From the NCBI RefSeq assembly GCF_000426485.1, contig NZ_AUFL01000011.1, positions 1-64,000 on the forward strand: 64,000 nt of DNA, read 5' to 3'. The translations under genes were made by a program, and so were the position numbers. Below, one piece after another: positions 1 to 8,284 of the stretch. The DNA comes from Indolivaga capnocytophagoides DSM 22835 (GTDB lineage Bacteria > Bacteroidota > Bacteroidia > Bacteroidales > Dysgonomonadaceae). A model generated the notes under the pieces. It was not told where the DNA came from and did not search any database. It saw nothing but the letters and a program-made list of their open reading frames with translations. Within the stretch, counting starts at the first letter, position 1. Each line of letters begins with the position of its first letter.

Positions 1-481
1 CAAAAGGTCTTTGGCGCTGCGAGGCTCTGCCTATCTGACAACGTTCACGGGCGAAACTAAATAAAACTCGCCTTTCAGGCTCAAACAGCATTTAGTTTTA
101 ACGCCCGTTTCACTGGTCAGATTACGGCTTCACCTCTGTATGCGCCCCGGCTGACGCACACCTTTGCTTGCGCCAGCCTACAAAAGGGTCTGTGACCCCG
201 TCAGGTTTTCGACCTCGGCGGAAGCCCAGGGTACCCGCTGCCCGAAGAAAGCGTTAAAAGACAAATAGATATCAGCGATAATCATTTTTATTTGTCTTAG
301 CTTTCGATAGCTGAGCGGGTCGGGTTGGAGACGCAGTCTTGATCTTTTGTTTCGTTTTGCATCAAGGCAAAATGAAAAATAAAGCCGGGAGGCTGCGTTA
401 GAAAATAGATGAACTTGAAAGCATAATTTAAAAGAACGTTTTATCAATCTAACTACTGATTGACATTATTACTTAATACCA
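1..481. other. Structured non-coding stretch, possible dispersed repeat copy
   Basis: No convincing gene is seen here, and base composition looks richer in GC than the flanks. An inverted repeat pairs GGGCGAAACTAAAT (about 48-61) with ATTTAGTTTTAACGCCC (about 91-107), so a long hairpin is possible. A GGGTCTGTGACCC palindrome lies at 185-197. The minus strand of 178-447 is open for 89 codons, but its low-complexity translation, rich in R, K, S and L and without a domain, looks like non-coding repeat DNA. From memory, similar short frames recur between genes in Bacteroidetes genomes; this was not checked. Confidence 0.35.
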
Positions 482-3001
482 ATGAAAAGAAGTTTTGTTT
501 TATATATAATGATCCTTTTTTTATGTTTTCTCTATGTAAATAAGGGATACGCACAGCATAAACAGGAAAAACTGGGGCGAGGACTTTTTGTCGTACCGAC
601 AAGCGATCATGAAGTATATATCGGGTGGCGGATATTTTCGGATGATAGAAAAGATTGCAGTTTCGATCTGTATATTCAATCCGGAACGGAAAAGGCCGTA
701 AAAATAAACCAAGCTCCGATTAGCCGTACATCTGATTATGTTTACAGGAATGTTGATTTCGGGAAAGACAATACATGGATATTAAAAGACTCAAAAGGTA
801 AAAACATTGCAAGTTATGCAATTGCAGCTGGCAGCAATCTTGCTCCATATTTAAGCATCCCTTTGCAAAAACCGGAAGGAGGAATCACTTTTGACGGAGA
901 AAAATATACATATACGGCAAATGATGTAACTGTAGGTGACCTTGATGGAGACGGCGAGTACGAAATTATCCTGAAATGGGAACCGGACAATACTAAAAGA
1001 CCTCCTCAAACAGGTTTTACCGGAGATACCTATATAGATGCTTATAAACTCAGCGGAAGGCGTTTATGGCAAATCAATTTAGGTAAGAATATTCGATCGG
1101 GTGCAGCATACACGCAGTTATTGGTTTATGATTTCGACGGGGATGGAAAATCCGAATTGATATGTAAAACAGCAGATGGAACCATCGATGGTATCGGTAA
1201 GGTAATTGGAAACGCTGATGCAGACTGGCGAAATAAGGATCCGAAATCTAAAGTATTCGGTAAAATAGTCGAAGGTCCCGAATATATTTCAGTTTTCGAA
1301 GGTCTATCAGGTAAGCAATTAGCTACGGCGGAATATATCCCCACCAGATATCCTTTGGACGGCTGGGGTGGTATAGGCGGAAATGGCGGAAATGATTCTA
1401 CCGGAGGACGATCCGACCGATTTACGGCCTGTGTGGCATTTCTCGAAAAGGATGTTCCATCGGCAGTGATGGTACGCGGCTGGTATGGACGCTCGGTGTT
1501 AGCTGCTTGGGATTATAGGAATGGAAAGCTTGTGTCGAAGTGGGTATTCGACAGTGCCTTGCCTCAATGGAAAGGATATTCGGGCATGGGAAACCACTCG
1601 GTTACAGTTGCTGATTTTGATGAAGACGGACTGGACGAAATATGTATCGGGGCAATGACGGTAGATCATAACGGAAAAGGATTATATACAACCGGATTGA
1701 GACATGGTGATGCCTTGCATGCGGGGGATCTCATTCCTTCACGCAAGGGACTCGAAGTTTTTGGTGTCCATGAGAATGAAGAAAAAACAAAGTCTTTGAA
1801 TACACCCGGAGTAGCTTTGTTCGATGGTAAAACGGGGGAGATTATATGGCGAAAATTTTTAGGTGAAGATGTGGGCAGGGGAATGGCTGCCGATATAGAT
1901 CCCAGATATGCGGGAGCCGAATGCTGGGGTGGTCCCGGTGGAACATACAGAAGTAATTCGGGCGAAGAAATTTATCCACAAGAACCCAATTCGTGCAATT
2001 TCGGGATTTGGTGGGATGCCGACCCTTTGAGGGAGCTCCTGGACCACACTTCTATCACCAAATGGAACTGGATAAATATGACTACCGATACTCTATTTTC
2101 TCCTCAAGGAGTGATTTCTAATAATGGAACCAAAGGTAACGCATGCCTGTCGGGCGATATTCTGGGTGATTGGAGGGAGGAGGTTATATGGAGAACCCCC
2201 GATAATGAAGAGTTAAGAATATATTCGACAACAATACCGGCGGCGTATAAGTTTCCTACATTGATGCATAATCATCAATACCGGATGGCTATTGCCTGGC
2301 AGAATGTAGGTTATAATCAGCCTCCGCATCCCGATTTCGATATGGTAACAGAAGCAAAAGAGTGGATGTCTGACAAATCGGGACTCTCAGCCGGACTCTT
2401 TAATACATACTGGACTGTAGAAGCTAAGGAAAACATAGTCGAACATCTGAACGATACGATTGAAATAGTTGCCAAGAAGGGATTTACATTATGGCGGAAT
2501 GAAAAACTGGAGGGAGATATTGAAATTTCATTCTCGGCTTGCGTTATGTTCGAGAATCCTGATCGGGACAGGCTAAGTGACCTTAATTGTTTTTGGATGG
2601 CTTATGATCCGCTGTTTCCTGATAATATATTCGAACGAGCCGGCTGGCGGAATGGTGTATTCGGTAGATACTATAGCCTGAATATGTATTATCTCGGTTA
2701 TGGGGGGAATAGCAATACAACTACCCGTTTTCGCAGGTATGATGGAGATTACATGAAATTTGAAAGTGGTAAAGTTCGTCCGGATATTATAACGGAATAT
2801 ACAGATGCTGAACATCTTTTAAAGCCAAATCACTGGTACAATATAACAATCAGATGTATAAACGGACATGTTGAATATATCATTGATGGTCGGAAGATTG
2901 TAGATTATACCGATGTACGACCTTATAAATCAGGTTGGTTTGGCTTTCGGACAACAGAGGCAAGAGTCAGATTTACTGGTTTTACTTCTCACCGGCTTTA
3001 A
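482..3001 (+). CDS. Rhamnogalacturonan lyase, PL11 family, with C-terminal DUF6250-like domain
   Basis: A secreted polysaccharide lyase expected to cut the rhamnogalacturonan I backbone by beta-elimination, leaving unsaturated galacturonate ends. Residues 1-24 form a signal peptide ending YAQ. The PL11 beta-propeller follows, with acidic Ca-binding loops at 153-161 (DLDGDGEYE) and 217-225 (DFDGDGKSE), the KWEPDN motif near 165, and a GGxGGN loop near 298. At 839 residues it is about 200 longer than a simple PL11 enzyme. The extra C-terminal part (about 650-839) ends FGFRTTEARVRFTGF and resembles DUF6250, a concanavalin-like accessory domain. It is a single gene facing the META genes. Its products fit the kdu/kdg operon at 24-31 kb. 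The family call is firm; the exact substrate is inferred. Confidence 0.9.
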   Translation: MKRSFVLYIMILFLCFLYVNKGYAQHKQEKLGRGLFVVPTSDHEVYIGWRIFSDDRKDCSFDLYIQSGTEKAVKINQAPISRTSDYVYRNVDFGKDNTWILKDSKGKNIASYAIAAGSNLAPYLSIPLQKPEGGITFDGEKYTYTANDVTVGDLDGDGEYEIILKWEPDNTKRPPQTGFTGDTYIDAYKLSGRRLWQINLGKNIRSGAAYTQLLVYDFDGDGKSELICKTADGTIDGIGKVIGNADADWRNKDPKSKVFGKIVEGPEYISVFEGLSGKQLATAEYIPTRYPLDGWGGIGGNGGNDSTGGRSDRFTACVAFLEKDVPSAVMVRGWYGRSVLAAWDYRNGKLVSKWVFDSALPQWKGYSGMGNHSVTVADFDEDGLDEICIGAMTVDHNGKGLYTTGLRHGDALHAGDLIPSRKGLEVFGVHENEEKTKSLNTPGVALFDGKTGEIIWRKFLGEDVGRGMAADIDPRYAGAECWGGPGGTYRSNSGEEIYPQEPNSCNFGIWWDADPLRELLDHTSITKWNWINMTTDTLFSPQGVISNNGTKGNACLSGDILGDWREEVIWRTPDNEELRIYSTTIPAAYKFPTLMHNHQYRMAIAWQNVGYNQPPHPDFDMVTEAKEWMSDKSGLSAGLFNTYWTVEAKENIVEHLNDTIEIVAKKGFTLWRNEKLEGDIEISFSACVMFENPDRDRLSDLNCFWMAYDPLFPDNIFERAGWRNGVFGRYYSLNMYYLGYGGNSNTTTRFRRYDGDYMKFESGKVRPDIITEYTDAEHLLKPNHWYNITIRCINGHVEYIIDGRKIVDYTDVRPYKSGWFGFRTTEARVRFTGFTSHRL

Positions 3002-3009
3002 ACAGACAA

Positions 3010-3034
3010 GCCACGCCCAATCAGATGGCGTGGC
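3010..3034. terminator. Hairpin between convergent genes
   Basis: GCCACGCC (3010-3017) pairs with GGCGTGGC (3027-3034) across a 9-base loop, just after the lyase stop and before the stop of the convergent META gene. The GC-rich stem suits a bidirectional terminator, but the T-run is poor. Confidence 0.55.
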
Positions 3035-3057
3035 CTGTATATTATATTACTGAGGCT

Positions 3058-3858
3058 TTATTTTGGAGCCTTACCAAATTTCAGAACTTCTTTTCCATCT
3101 CTGATAAATAAAATGGAAGAATCTGTTATTTTCAGATTGCTTACTCCGGATAGAGCCTTTGTATAAGCACTCTCTCCTGATAAGTTGGGGCAAGCCATTT
3201 TTGTTAACATTGCAGGTCCGATAGTTAAAGCAGAACCTTCCAGTTTATATCCTGCATTATAACGGTTGCATCCTGCATTTCCGGATATACGGCTTTCTGC
3301 GAGGTTAAATTCCAATGTCGGAAGTCTATCCTTTATGTCGAATAATGCTTTTGCATCTTTGCCATCGATAGCTTCTAATGTCCATGTAGAACCTGCTACA
3401 GCTGATAGGTCAATGCCTTTTACAAATTCGGCAACGGCTTTTCCTCCGTTACTTAAGGTAAGCGTCGATTCTGTAACGGTCACTTCATTCGATTTGCCCA
3501 GCATCTCAAGAAACTGACCTTCTTTATTATCATCGATGCAAGCCATTAGTGTAGCCCCCAGCTTAGGAGCCGATAAGATATTCTTCTCATAAGTGAATGT
3601 TCCGAAGAAACGGTTGCAGCCTCCATTACCATTAATCCGTTTCTCTGCAAGATCGATAGTCATCGAAGGAATTTTTCCTTTAAAGGAATTTGCAGCGGGC
3701 GCACCTTCAAATGTCTGAAGAATCCATGTTCCGTCAATGGTTACAGCTGATGCTGAACCTTTAGCAGAATCTTTGGTCGACTTACAGCTTTGTATCATAA
3801 TTCCAAATGCGAGTACAGCTACTGCCAAAAGCAGCATTTTACTTGATAATCTTTTCAT
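3058..3858 (-). CDS. Lipoprotein with two META domains
   Basis: A 266-residue envelope lipoprotein. The N-terminus is a lipoprotein signal with Cys near residue 25 (MIQSCKST). Two META (HslJ-like) domains follow, at about 40-150 and 155-262. Each opens with a GTWILQ/STWTLE strand and carries the signature GNGGCNRFFG or GNAGCNRYNA plus a later 'MAC' cysteine, so each domain can form the usual Cys pair. META domains occur in heat-shock and stress-linked outer-membrane proteins; no reaction is known. The next gene upstream is a paralogue with the same two-domain plan. The function beyond envelope or stress association is unknown. Confidence 0.85.
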   Translation of the reverse strand: MKRLSSKMLLLAVAVLAFGIMIQSCKSTKDSAKGSASAVTIDGTWILQTFEGAPAANSFKGKIPSMTIDLAEKRINGNGGCNRFFGTFTYEKNILSAPKLGATLMACIDDNKEGQFLEMLGKSNEVTVTESTLTLSNGGKAVAEFVKGIDLSAVAGSTWTLEAIDGKDAKALFDIKDRLPTLEFNLAESRISGNAGCNRYNAGYKLEGSALTIGPAMLTKMACPNLSGESAYTKALSGVSNLKITDSSILFIRDGKEVLKFGKAPK

Positions 3859-3894
3859 TTTTTTGAATATTAATTATTCTATGTTAGTGAGTGT

Positions 3895-4740
3895 TCATTT
3901 TTTCAGAGAGGCAACAGAGTCGGTTTTAGCCCTGTTGAATTCGAGTAGTAAACTTCCATTTTTAGAAATTTGTAAAACATCGGAAGATGGCAATGCTATA
4001 ATGCTTGTATCAGATAAAGCCTTGATGTATTCATGTTCTGCATCGAGATTCGGACATGCCATTTGTGTGCTGATCAACTGGCCTATTATCAATTGGTCAT
4101 TATTCAGAGAGAAGCTTCCGCCGTAGCCGTTGCATCCGCTTTTGCCTCCGACTCTATTTTCGGCAATATCGAAATTCAAAGTGGGAACAGCATCTGCTTT
4201 ACCGAATTTGCCGGCAGCCTCTTCTCCTTTGATTGTTTTCAATGTCCAGAGTCCTTCCAGCTGCTTTGTGTCAATAGCTGTCGCAGTATCAGGTTTCGGA
4301 GCTGTATCTTTCTCGAATTCCAGAACGGCTTTTCCGTCGTGAGATATTGTCAATATTCCATTAACAATAGATAAACTGTTTCCTTCGTTGGTAAGTTCCA
4401 ACAGAAATTCGGGTTCTCTGTTTGGGTCTATGCACAACATTCTGGTTGATGCTAAATTAGGTGCAGTAAAATTTCCGTCTTTATAAGTGAATTTTCCGGT
4501 ATATCTGTTGCATCCGCTGTTTCCTGAAACAATACTGTCTTGAAAATTAAACTCGAGAGTAGGCAAAGCTCCTTTAAAACCTTCAGAAGCAGCAGTCCCG
4601 TTTAAGGACTTCAATACCCATAATCCTTCAAGCTCAGTCTGAGTCGGAGCATTTTTTTTGTCACAACTCTGTAATAATATCCCTGATACAAATGCAATTA
4701 TCAATATTGCACAAACTTTCATTAAATTCAAACTCTTCAT
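3895..4740 (-). CDS. Lipoprotein with two META domains, tandem paralogue
   Basis: A 281-residue lipoprotein (lipobox ending LLQSC near residue 26) with two META domains at about 35-147 and 158-270. The signatures are GNSGCNRYTG and GKSGCNGYGG, with paired cysteines in MLC and MAC motifs. It lies 36 bases upstream of the other double-META gene on the same strand, so the two are probably cotranscribed and arose by tandem duplication. The linker between domains (about 145-157) is rich in Thr, Ala and Pro. The function is unknown beyond the family. Confidence 0.85.
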   Translation of the reverse strand: MKSLNLMKVCAILIIAFVSGILLQSCDKKNAPTQTELEGLWVLKSLNGTAASEGFKGALPTLEFNFQDSIVSGNSGCNRYTGKFTYKDGNFTAPNLASTRMLCIDPNREPEFLLELTNEGNSLSIVNGILTISHDGKAVLEFEKDTAPKPDTATAIDTKQLEGLWTLKTIKGEEAAGKFGKADAVPTLNFDIAENRVGGKSGCNGYGGSFSLNNDQLIIGQLISTQMACPNLDAEHEYIKALSDTSIIALPSSDVLQISKNGSLLLEFNRAKTDSVASLKK

Positions 4741-4766
4741 AACTATTGTTTATTTTGATTTGCTTT

Positions 4767-5570
4767 TCAGTTTAGAGTAAAATCGTCAGCATCTTTCCAT
4801 ACCGGAAATTTATTTCTAAATAAGTTTAACGCTTTTTTAGAAATCTCAACAGTTTCAATTTTCTCTATAGAATCGGTTAATGTACTCAATTTTATCCCTT
4901 TAAAATCAATCATCGAAGATTGCCCGTCATATACTAACTTCATCCCGTCAATACCTACTCTATTGACACCGCATACGTAACTCTGATTCTCTAAAGCACG
5001 AGCTTCGAGTAAGGTATTCCAAACTCTGATTCTCGATTGCGGCCAGTTAGCAACATATATCAGCAAATCATACTTATTACCGATATTACGCGCCCACACC
5101 GGAAACCGTAAATCATAACAAATTAATAAACAAATATTAAATCCTTTATGTTCGACAATGCAATGACTATTTCCTGCTGAGAATGATTTCGCTTCATCTC
5201 CCATACGAAACAAGTGCCGCTTGTCATAAAAACAGGATTTCTCGGGAGCTATGAAAAATCCTCTATTGAAAAACTGGCCGTTTTCCGAGGCAATATAACT
5301 TCCGCAAATAGCCAGATCGTACTGCTTAGCCCAATCTTTCATGGATGTAACAGTTGTTCCGTCCACAGGTTCGGAGAGCGAATGACTGTTCATAGAAAAA
5401 CCGGTAGAGAACATCTCAGGAAGTACCACTAAATCGGTTTTTCCTGATAATTCGGATAAAATTCCCTGTACCTTTCTTAGATTCACATCTTTATCTTCCC
5501 AGACGATATCCATCTGGACAAGGCTTACCCGAAGTAAGGTCTCAGACCTTTTTATTGATTCTGTAAACAT
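4767..5570 (-). CDS. Omega-amidase, nitrilase superfamily (YafV-like)
   Basis: A carbon-nitrogen hydrolase of the omega-amidase type, which hydrolyses alpha-ketoglutaramate or related omega-amides in a metabolite-repair role. The Glu-Lys-Cys triad is E52 (LPEMFSTG), K117 (YDKRHLF) and C151 (LLICYDLRFP); the CYDLRFP context and 267-residue length match YafV. The start is odd. The first ATG (5568-5570) and about the first 13 codons lie inside a copy of the window's dispersed repeat. The next Met (residue 20) would remove the first core strand LRVSLVQ. The repeat therefore seems to supply the real start, unless a non-ATG codon is used. Confidence 0.87.
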   Translation of the reverse strand: MFTESIKRSETLLRVSLVQMDIVWEDKDVNLRKVQGILSELSGKTDLVVLPEMFSTGFSMNSHSLSEPVDGTTVTSMKDWAKQYDLAICGSYIASENGQFFNRGFFIAPEKSCFYDKRHLFRMGDEAKSFSAGNSHCIVEHKGFNICLLICYDLRFPVWARNIGNKYDLLIYVANWPQSRIRVWNTLLEARALENQSYVCGVNRVGIDGMKLVYDGQSSMIDFKGIKLSTLTDSIEKIETVEISKKALNLFRNKFPVWKDADDFTLN

Positions 5571-5628
5571 AATAACAGATAGTTAGTTATCTCGCTGAAG
5601 TATATCATTAAGTACTTTCAGTTACTTA
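5535..5628 (-). repeat. GGTCT-type dispersed repeat, complete, fused to the omega-amidase gene
   Basis: Read on the minus strand it has the left end TAAGTAACTGAAAGTACTTA, a hairpin ATAAC/GTTAT, and the right end AAGGTCTGAGACCTTA. The dyad lies within codons 7-12 of the omega-amidase frame, and the ATG comes from the TTATGTTTAC segment just after the hairpin. Confidence 0.85.
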
Positions 5629-5630
5629 TT

Positions 5631-6179
5631 TCACTCATCGCTTAATAAAAACCTTTCCTGATGCTTAGCATGTGCATCTTTATAATAAGACTTTATTTCT
5701 AACATATCTTTTTCCACATTGCCAGTAGGCATAAAGGCCGTTTTAAAATCGGCTGTCTTTTTCTTATAATCCAGCACAATTATAACGATAGGCACTTTAG
5801 CAGCCAAAGCAATATAGTAAAAACCCTTTTTCCACTCCGAATTACGGCTGCGAGTGCCTTCGGGTGTTATAGCCAATTCGAACTGATCTCTGGTTGCAAA
5901 AAGATGAGCCATTTGATCAGTCAGAGAGGTTTTCTTCGATCTATCGACAGGAATACCTCCCAGAGCATTAAACACAAGATTCATCGGAAAGAAGAACCAT
6001 GTCTTTTTGATCAGAAATGAAGCTTTGCGTCCTAGCGACGAGTATATAAGCTTGCCTACAAATAAATCCCAATTACTGGTATGCGGTGCTACACACAACA
6101 CACATTTTGCGGGATAATTGGTAATCCCTTCTGCTTTCCAACCCAGCTTACGCAGGATAAAGCCGCTTAATTTTTGCAT
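5631..6179 (-). CDS. 1-acyl-glycerol-3-phosphate acyltransferase-like protein (PlsC family)
   Basis: A short (182-residue) acyltransferase of the PlsC/LPLAT fold. It carries the catalytic HX4D motif as H33-TSNW-D38 and the acyl-acceptor motif EGTRS near residue 105. It lacks the N-terminal membrane helix of canonical PlsC and is shorter, as in the Bacteroidetes proteins annotated as glycerol acyltransferase. A role in transferring an acyl group to a lysophospholipid or ornithine-type lipid is inferred from the family. It follows the 92-residue gene at 6207 by 27 bases and may be cotranscribed with it. Confidence 0.8.
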   Translation of the reverse strand: MQKLSGFILRKLGWKAEGITNYPAKCVLCVAPHTSNWDLFVGKLIYSSLGRKASFLIKKTWFFFPMNLVFNALGGIPVDRSKKTSLTDQMAHLFATRDQFELAITPEGTRSRNSEWKKGFYYIALAAKVPIVIIVLDYKKKTADFKTAFMPTGNVEKDMLEIKSYYKDAHAKHQERFLLSDE

Positions 6180-6206
6180 AGCTAAATATAAGTGCAGTTC
6201 TCTGGA

Positions 6207-6485
6207 TTATAGAGACTGAATTTCTTTTCCGTAATTATCAACCAATGATTTCAAATCCGATTTTATCTTCGAATAATAAGCTTTTGTACGGCTTTTTACT
6301 TCTTTTCCTTCAACTGTGCTGACACGGTTTATCAGCTCAAGATGCGAGTCGGCAATCTGATCTATCAAAGCGTCTGCTTTTTCCTTATTAGCATTTACAG
6401 TAAATACTTTATAAAAGATAAGATCGTTGTATAATAACCCTATTGAATTATTGATCAGTTTTTTTAAATCTCTTCTACTACTCAT
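6207..6485 (-). CDS. Small conserved protein of unknown function
   Basis: A 92-residue soluble protein, probably all helical, rich in Lys, Leu, Ile and Asp. It has no signal peptide, Cys pair or known motif. The helical pattern (LIDQIADSHLELINRV, IKSDLKSLVDNYGKEI) suggests a helical bundle. It starts MSSRRDLKK and is followed closely by the acyltransferase gene. I do not recognise the family. Confidence 0.6.
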   Translation of the reverse strand: MSSRRDLKKLINNSIGLLYNDLIFYKVFTVNANKEKADALIDQIADSHLELINRVSTVEGKEVKSRTKAYYSKIKSDLKSLVDNYGKEIQSL

Positions 6486-6527
6486 AATTTTTGTTCTTTT
6501 TATTTTAGGCTTCTTTCTTTCTACAGA

Positions 6528-6620
6528 TAAGTAATACCAAGTATTTAATAATATATTTTTAGTTTATAAAAGGCTTTGGCTGTTTTGCTTACCAAAGCAA
6601 TAAATAGGTCTGAGACCTTA
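6528..6620 (+). repeat. GGTCT-type dispersed repeat, complete
   Basis: Left end TAAGTAATACCAAGTATTTA, central ATAA..TTTGGCTGTTTTGCTTACC part, right end AAATAGGTCTGAGACCTTA. The right end points at the stop of the downstream-lying minus-strand methyltransferase gene, 41 bases away. Confidence 0.9.
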
Positions 6621-6661
6621 AAACGTAATGAGCTTCTATTTGTTGGCAAATATAATCAATT

Positions 6662-8047
6662 TTAAATGAAGGGCTGGTTATCTTCCGGATTATACCCACT
6701 GCGAATCCTCCATTCATTCGGGTACAGATTATTCGCTCTGTTTCCTATATTCTTTACAAACCCTAATGGGATGCCCTTATAAATCAACAGTAGATAACCT
6801 CGTGGCGATTCCGAAAATGTCTGGGCTTCCTTTCGTAAGTAAGATATAGCCGTATTCTTATCAATGTCGACCATCTCAAATGCTGAAGTGTTTAAAGCCA
6901 AAGACATAGCCAGAGATTGTTGTGGAATAAAATCTTTTCCCTTGATCTCCCCCAAATAAATACCAGCCGACACCAGTCTCAGGTGAGAAACAATATATTC
7001 GAACTGCTCTATATTAACGGATGGAAAAGCAAACCACGAAGATGATTTCTCGAAGAAAGTATATTTCTCATTATCTGTCAGATAATTCTTATACTCTCCT
7101 TCTAATGGTGTAAGCTTAGCTTTGCCCTGCTTTTTATTTCTCTTGCCGGAATGTTCCGATTTATCAGAATGTTCTCCGGATTTTCTTAGGATTGCAAGAA
7201 AAAATCCTTCCCCTTTTGTCAGGTGAGGTAGAAAATGATACACCGGCATATTGTTCTCAAACGATGGGTGTATATTCCAATCGGGAGAAACTTCCAACGG
7301 TAATATTTCTGCACCTAAAGAATCTCTGATCCATTGTACATTATGTTCATTTTCTCCGGTATTGTATGTGCAGGTGCTGTATATCAATGTTCCTCCCGGA
7401 CGAAGGGCGTCCCAAACATCCGCTACAATACGCCGCTGACGTTCTTCGCACAATTGAACATTCCCCAGAGACCATTCTTCTACAGCTTGTGGATCTTTGC
7501 GAAACATTCCCTCTCCGGAACAGGGTGCATCAATCAGAATAACATCAAAGAAAGATTCCATCCGTCCGATATCCGAAGGGTCGTTATTAGTTACAATTAC
7601 ATTCGGATAACCGGCTTTAGTAATATTTTCCGACAAAATATTCGCACGGCTTCTGATCACTTCGTTTGAAACGAGTAAACTGTCTTCCGAAATCAATGAT
7701 GCAATATGAGTAGATTTTCCTCCAGGTGCTGCGCACAAATCCAATACCCTTACAGTTTGGTCTTTGACGTATTGCTTAAAAAACTGACCGACAAACATAG
7801 AAGATGCTTCCTGTACATAGTAAGCTCCGGTATGAAATAGCGGATCGAATGTAAAAGAAGGACGTTGGGGTAAATAAAAGCCATTTTCGCACCAGGGTAC
7901 AGACTCCATTTCGGGAAGCTTGCTGTATTTTTGTTTATTGAACCTGATACTTGTTGGAGAAACTTCGTTCAGGGCTTCTGTAAAAGATACCCATTGATCC
8001 CCTAGCAACGGTTTGGTTTTCTGAATAAAGTCTTCGGGCAATATCAT
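6662..8047 (-). CDS. 16S rRNA m5C methyltransferase, RsmF/NOL1-NOP2-Sun family
   Basis: A SAM-dependent RNA cytosine-5 methyltransferase of 461 residues. The SAM loop is DLCAAPGGK (103-111). The two catalytic cysteines are C176 in DAPCSGEG and C226 in STCTYN. A C-terminal RNA-binding extension (about 300-461) matches RsmF/YebU-like proteins rather than the shorter RsmB. A basic linker near 300-315 separates the domains. It stands alone, flanked on its 3' side by a dispersed repeat. Family confidence is high; the exact target base is inferred. Confidence 0.88.
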   Translation of the reverse strand: MILPEDFIQKTKPLLGDQWVSFTEALNEVSPTSIRFNKQKYSKLPEMESVPWCENGFYLPQRPSFTFDPLFHTGAYYVQEASSMFVGQFFKQYVKDQTVRVLDLCAAPGGKSTHIASLISEDSLLVSNEVIRSRANILSENITKAGYPNVIVTNNDPSDIGRMESFFDVILIDAPCSGEGMFRKDPQAVEEWSLGNVQLCEERQRRIVADVWDALRPGGTLIYSTCTYNTGENEHNVQWIRDSLGAEILPLEVSPDWNIHPSFENNMPVYHFLPHLTKGEGFFLAILRKSGEHSDKSEHSGKRNKKQGKAKLTPLEGEYKNYLTDNEKYTFFEKSSSWFAFPSVNIEQFEYIVSHLRLVSAGIYLGEIKGKDFIPQQSLAMSLALNTSAFEMVDIDKNTAISYLRKEAQTFSESPRGYLLLIYKGIPLGFVKNIGNRANNLYPNEWRIRSGYNPEDNQPFI

Positions 8048-8106
8048 GGTGAATCTTTTTATGTTTTATAGTTTTATTTTCCAGTGGATTACTTGTCAAA
8101 AGGTTA

Positions 8107-8114
8107 CAAAAGTA
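8107..8114 (-). promoter_or_regulatory. Possible -7 box (TACTTTTG) before the rRNA methyltransferase
   Basis: The minus strand reads TACTTTTG, an exact match to the Bacteroidetes TAnnTTTG box, about 60 bases before the ATG. No clear -33 TTTG was found at the usual distance. It overlaps the short AAAGGTTACAAAAG motif discussed separately. Confidence 0.35.
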
Positions 8115-8284
8115 ATAAAATCAATGATCAGTTATCAATTTCTAATAACACTAAAAGGTAACAAAGGTTACACTCAAATCACACTTTTTCAGCTGTTCCT
8201 TTTTTCTCATATAACTTGTAATAACTCCAGCGCTTCATGACTCGTAACTATTTTAGGTATAGATAAATTTCCCGATGCCCAACC

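Noticed and set aside
178-447. 89-codon open frame on the minus strand
   Set aside because: Biased composition, no domain, no promoter or start context, and the region looks like structured repeat DNA.
1126-1344. Open frames opposite or inside the lyase, methyltransferase, ABC-F, LRR, cob and GH3 genes
   Set aside because: They overlap strongly supported genes on the other strand or in another frame and have no domain content.
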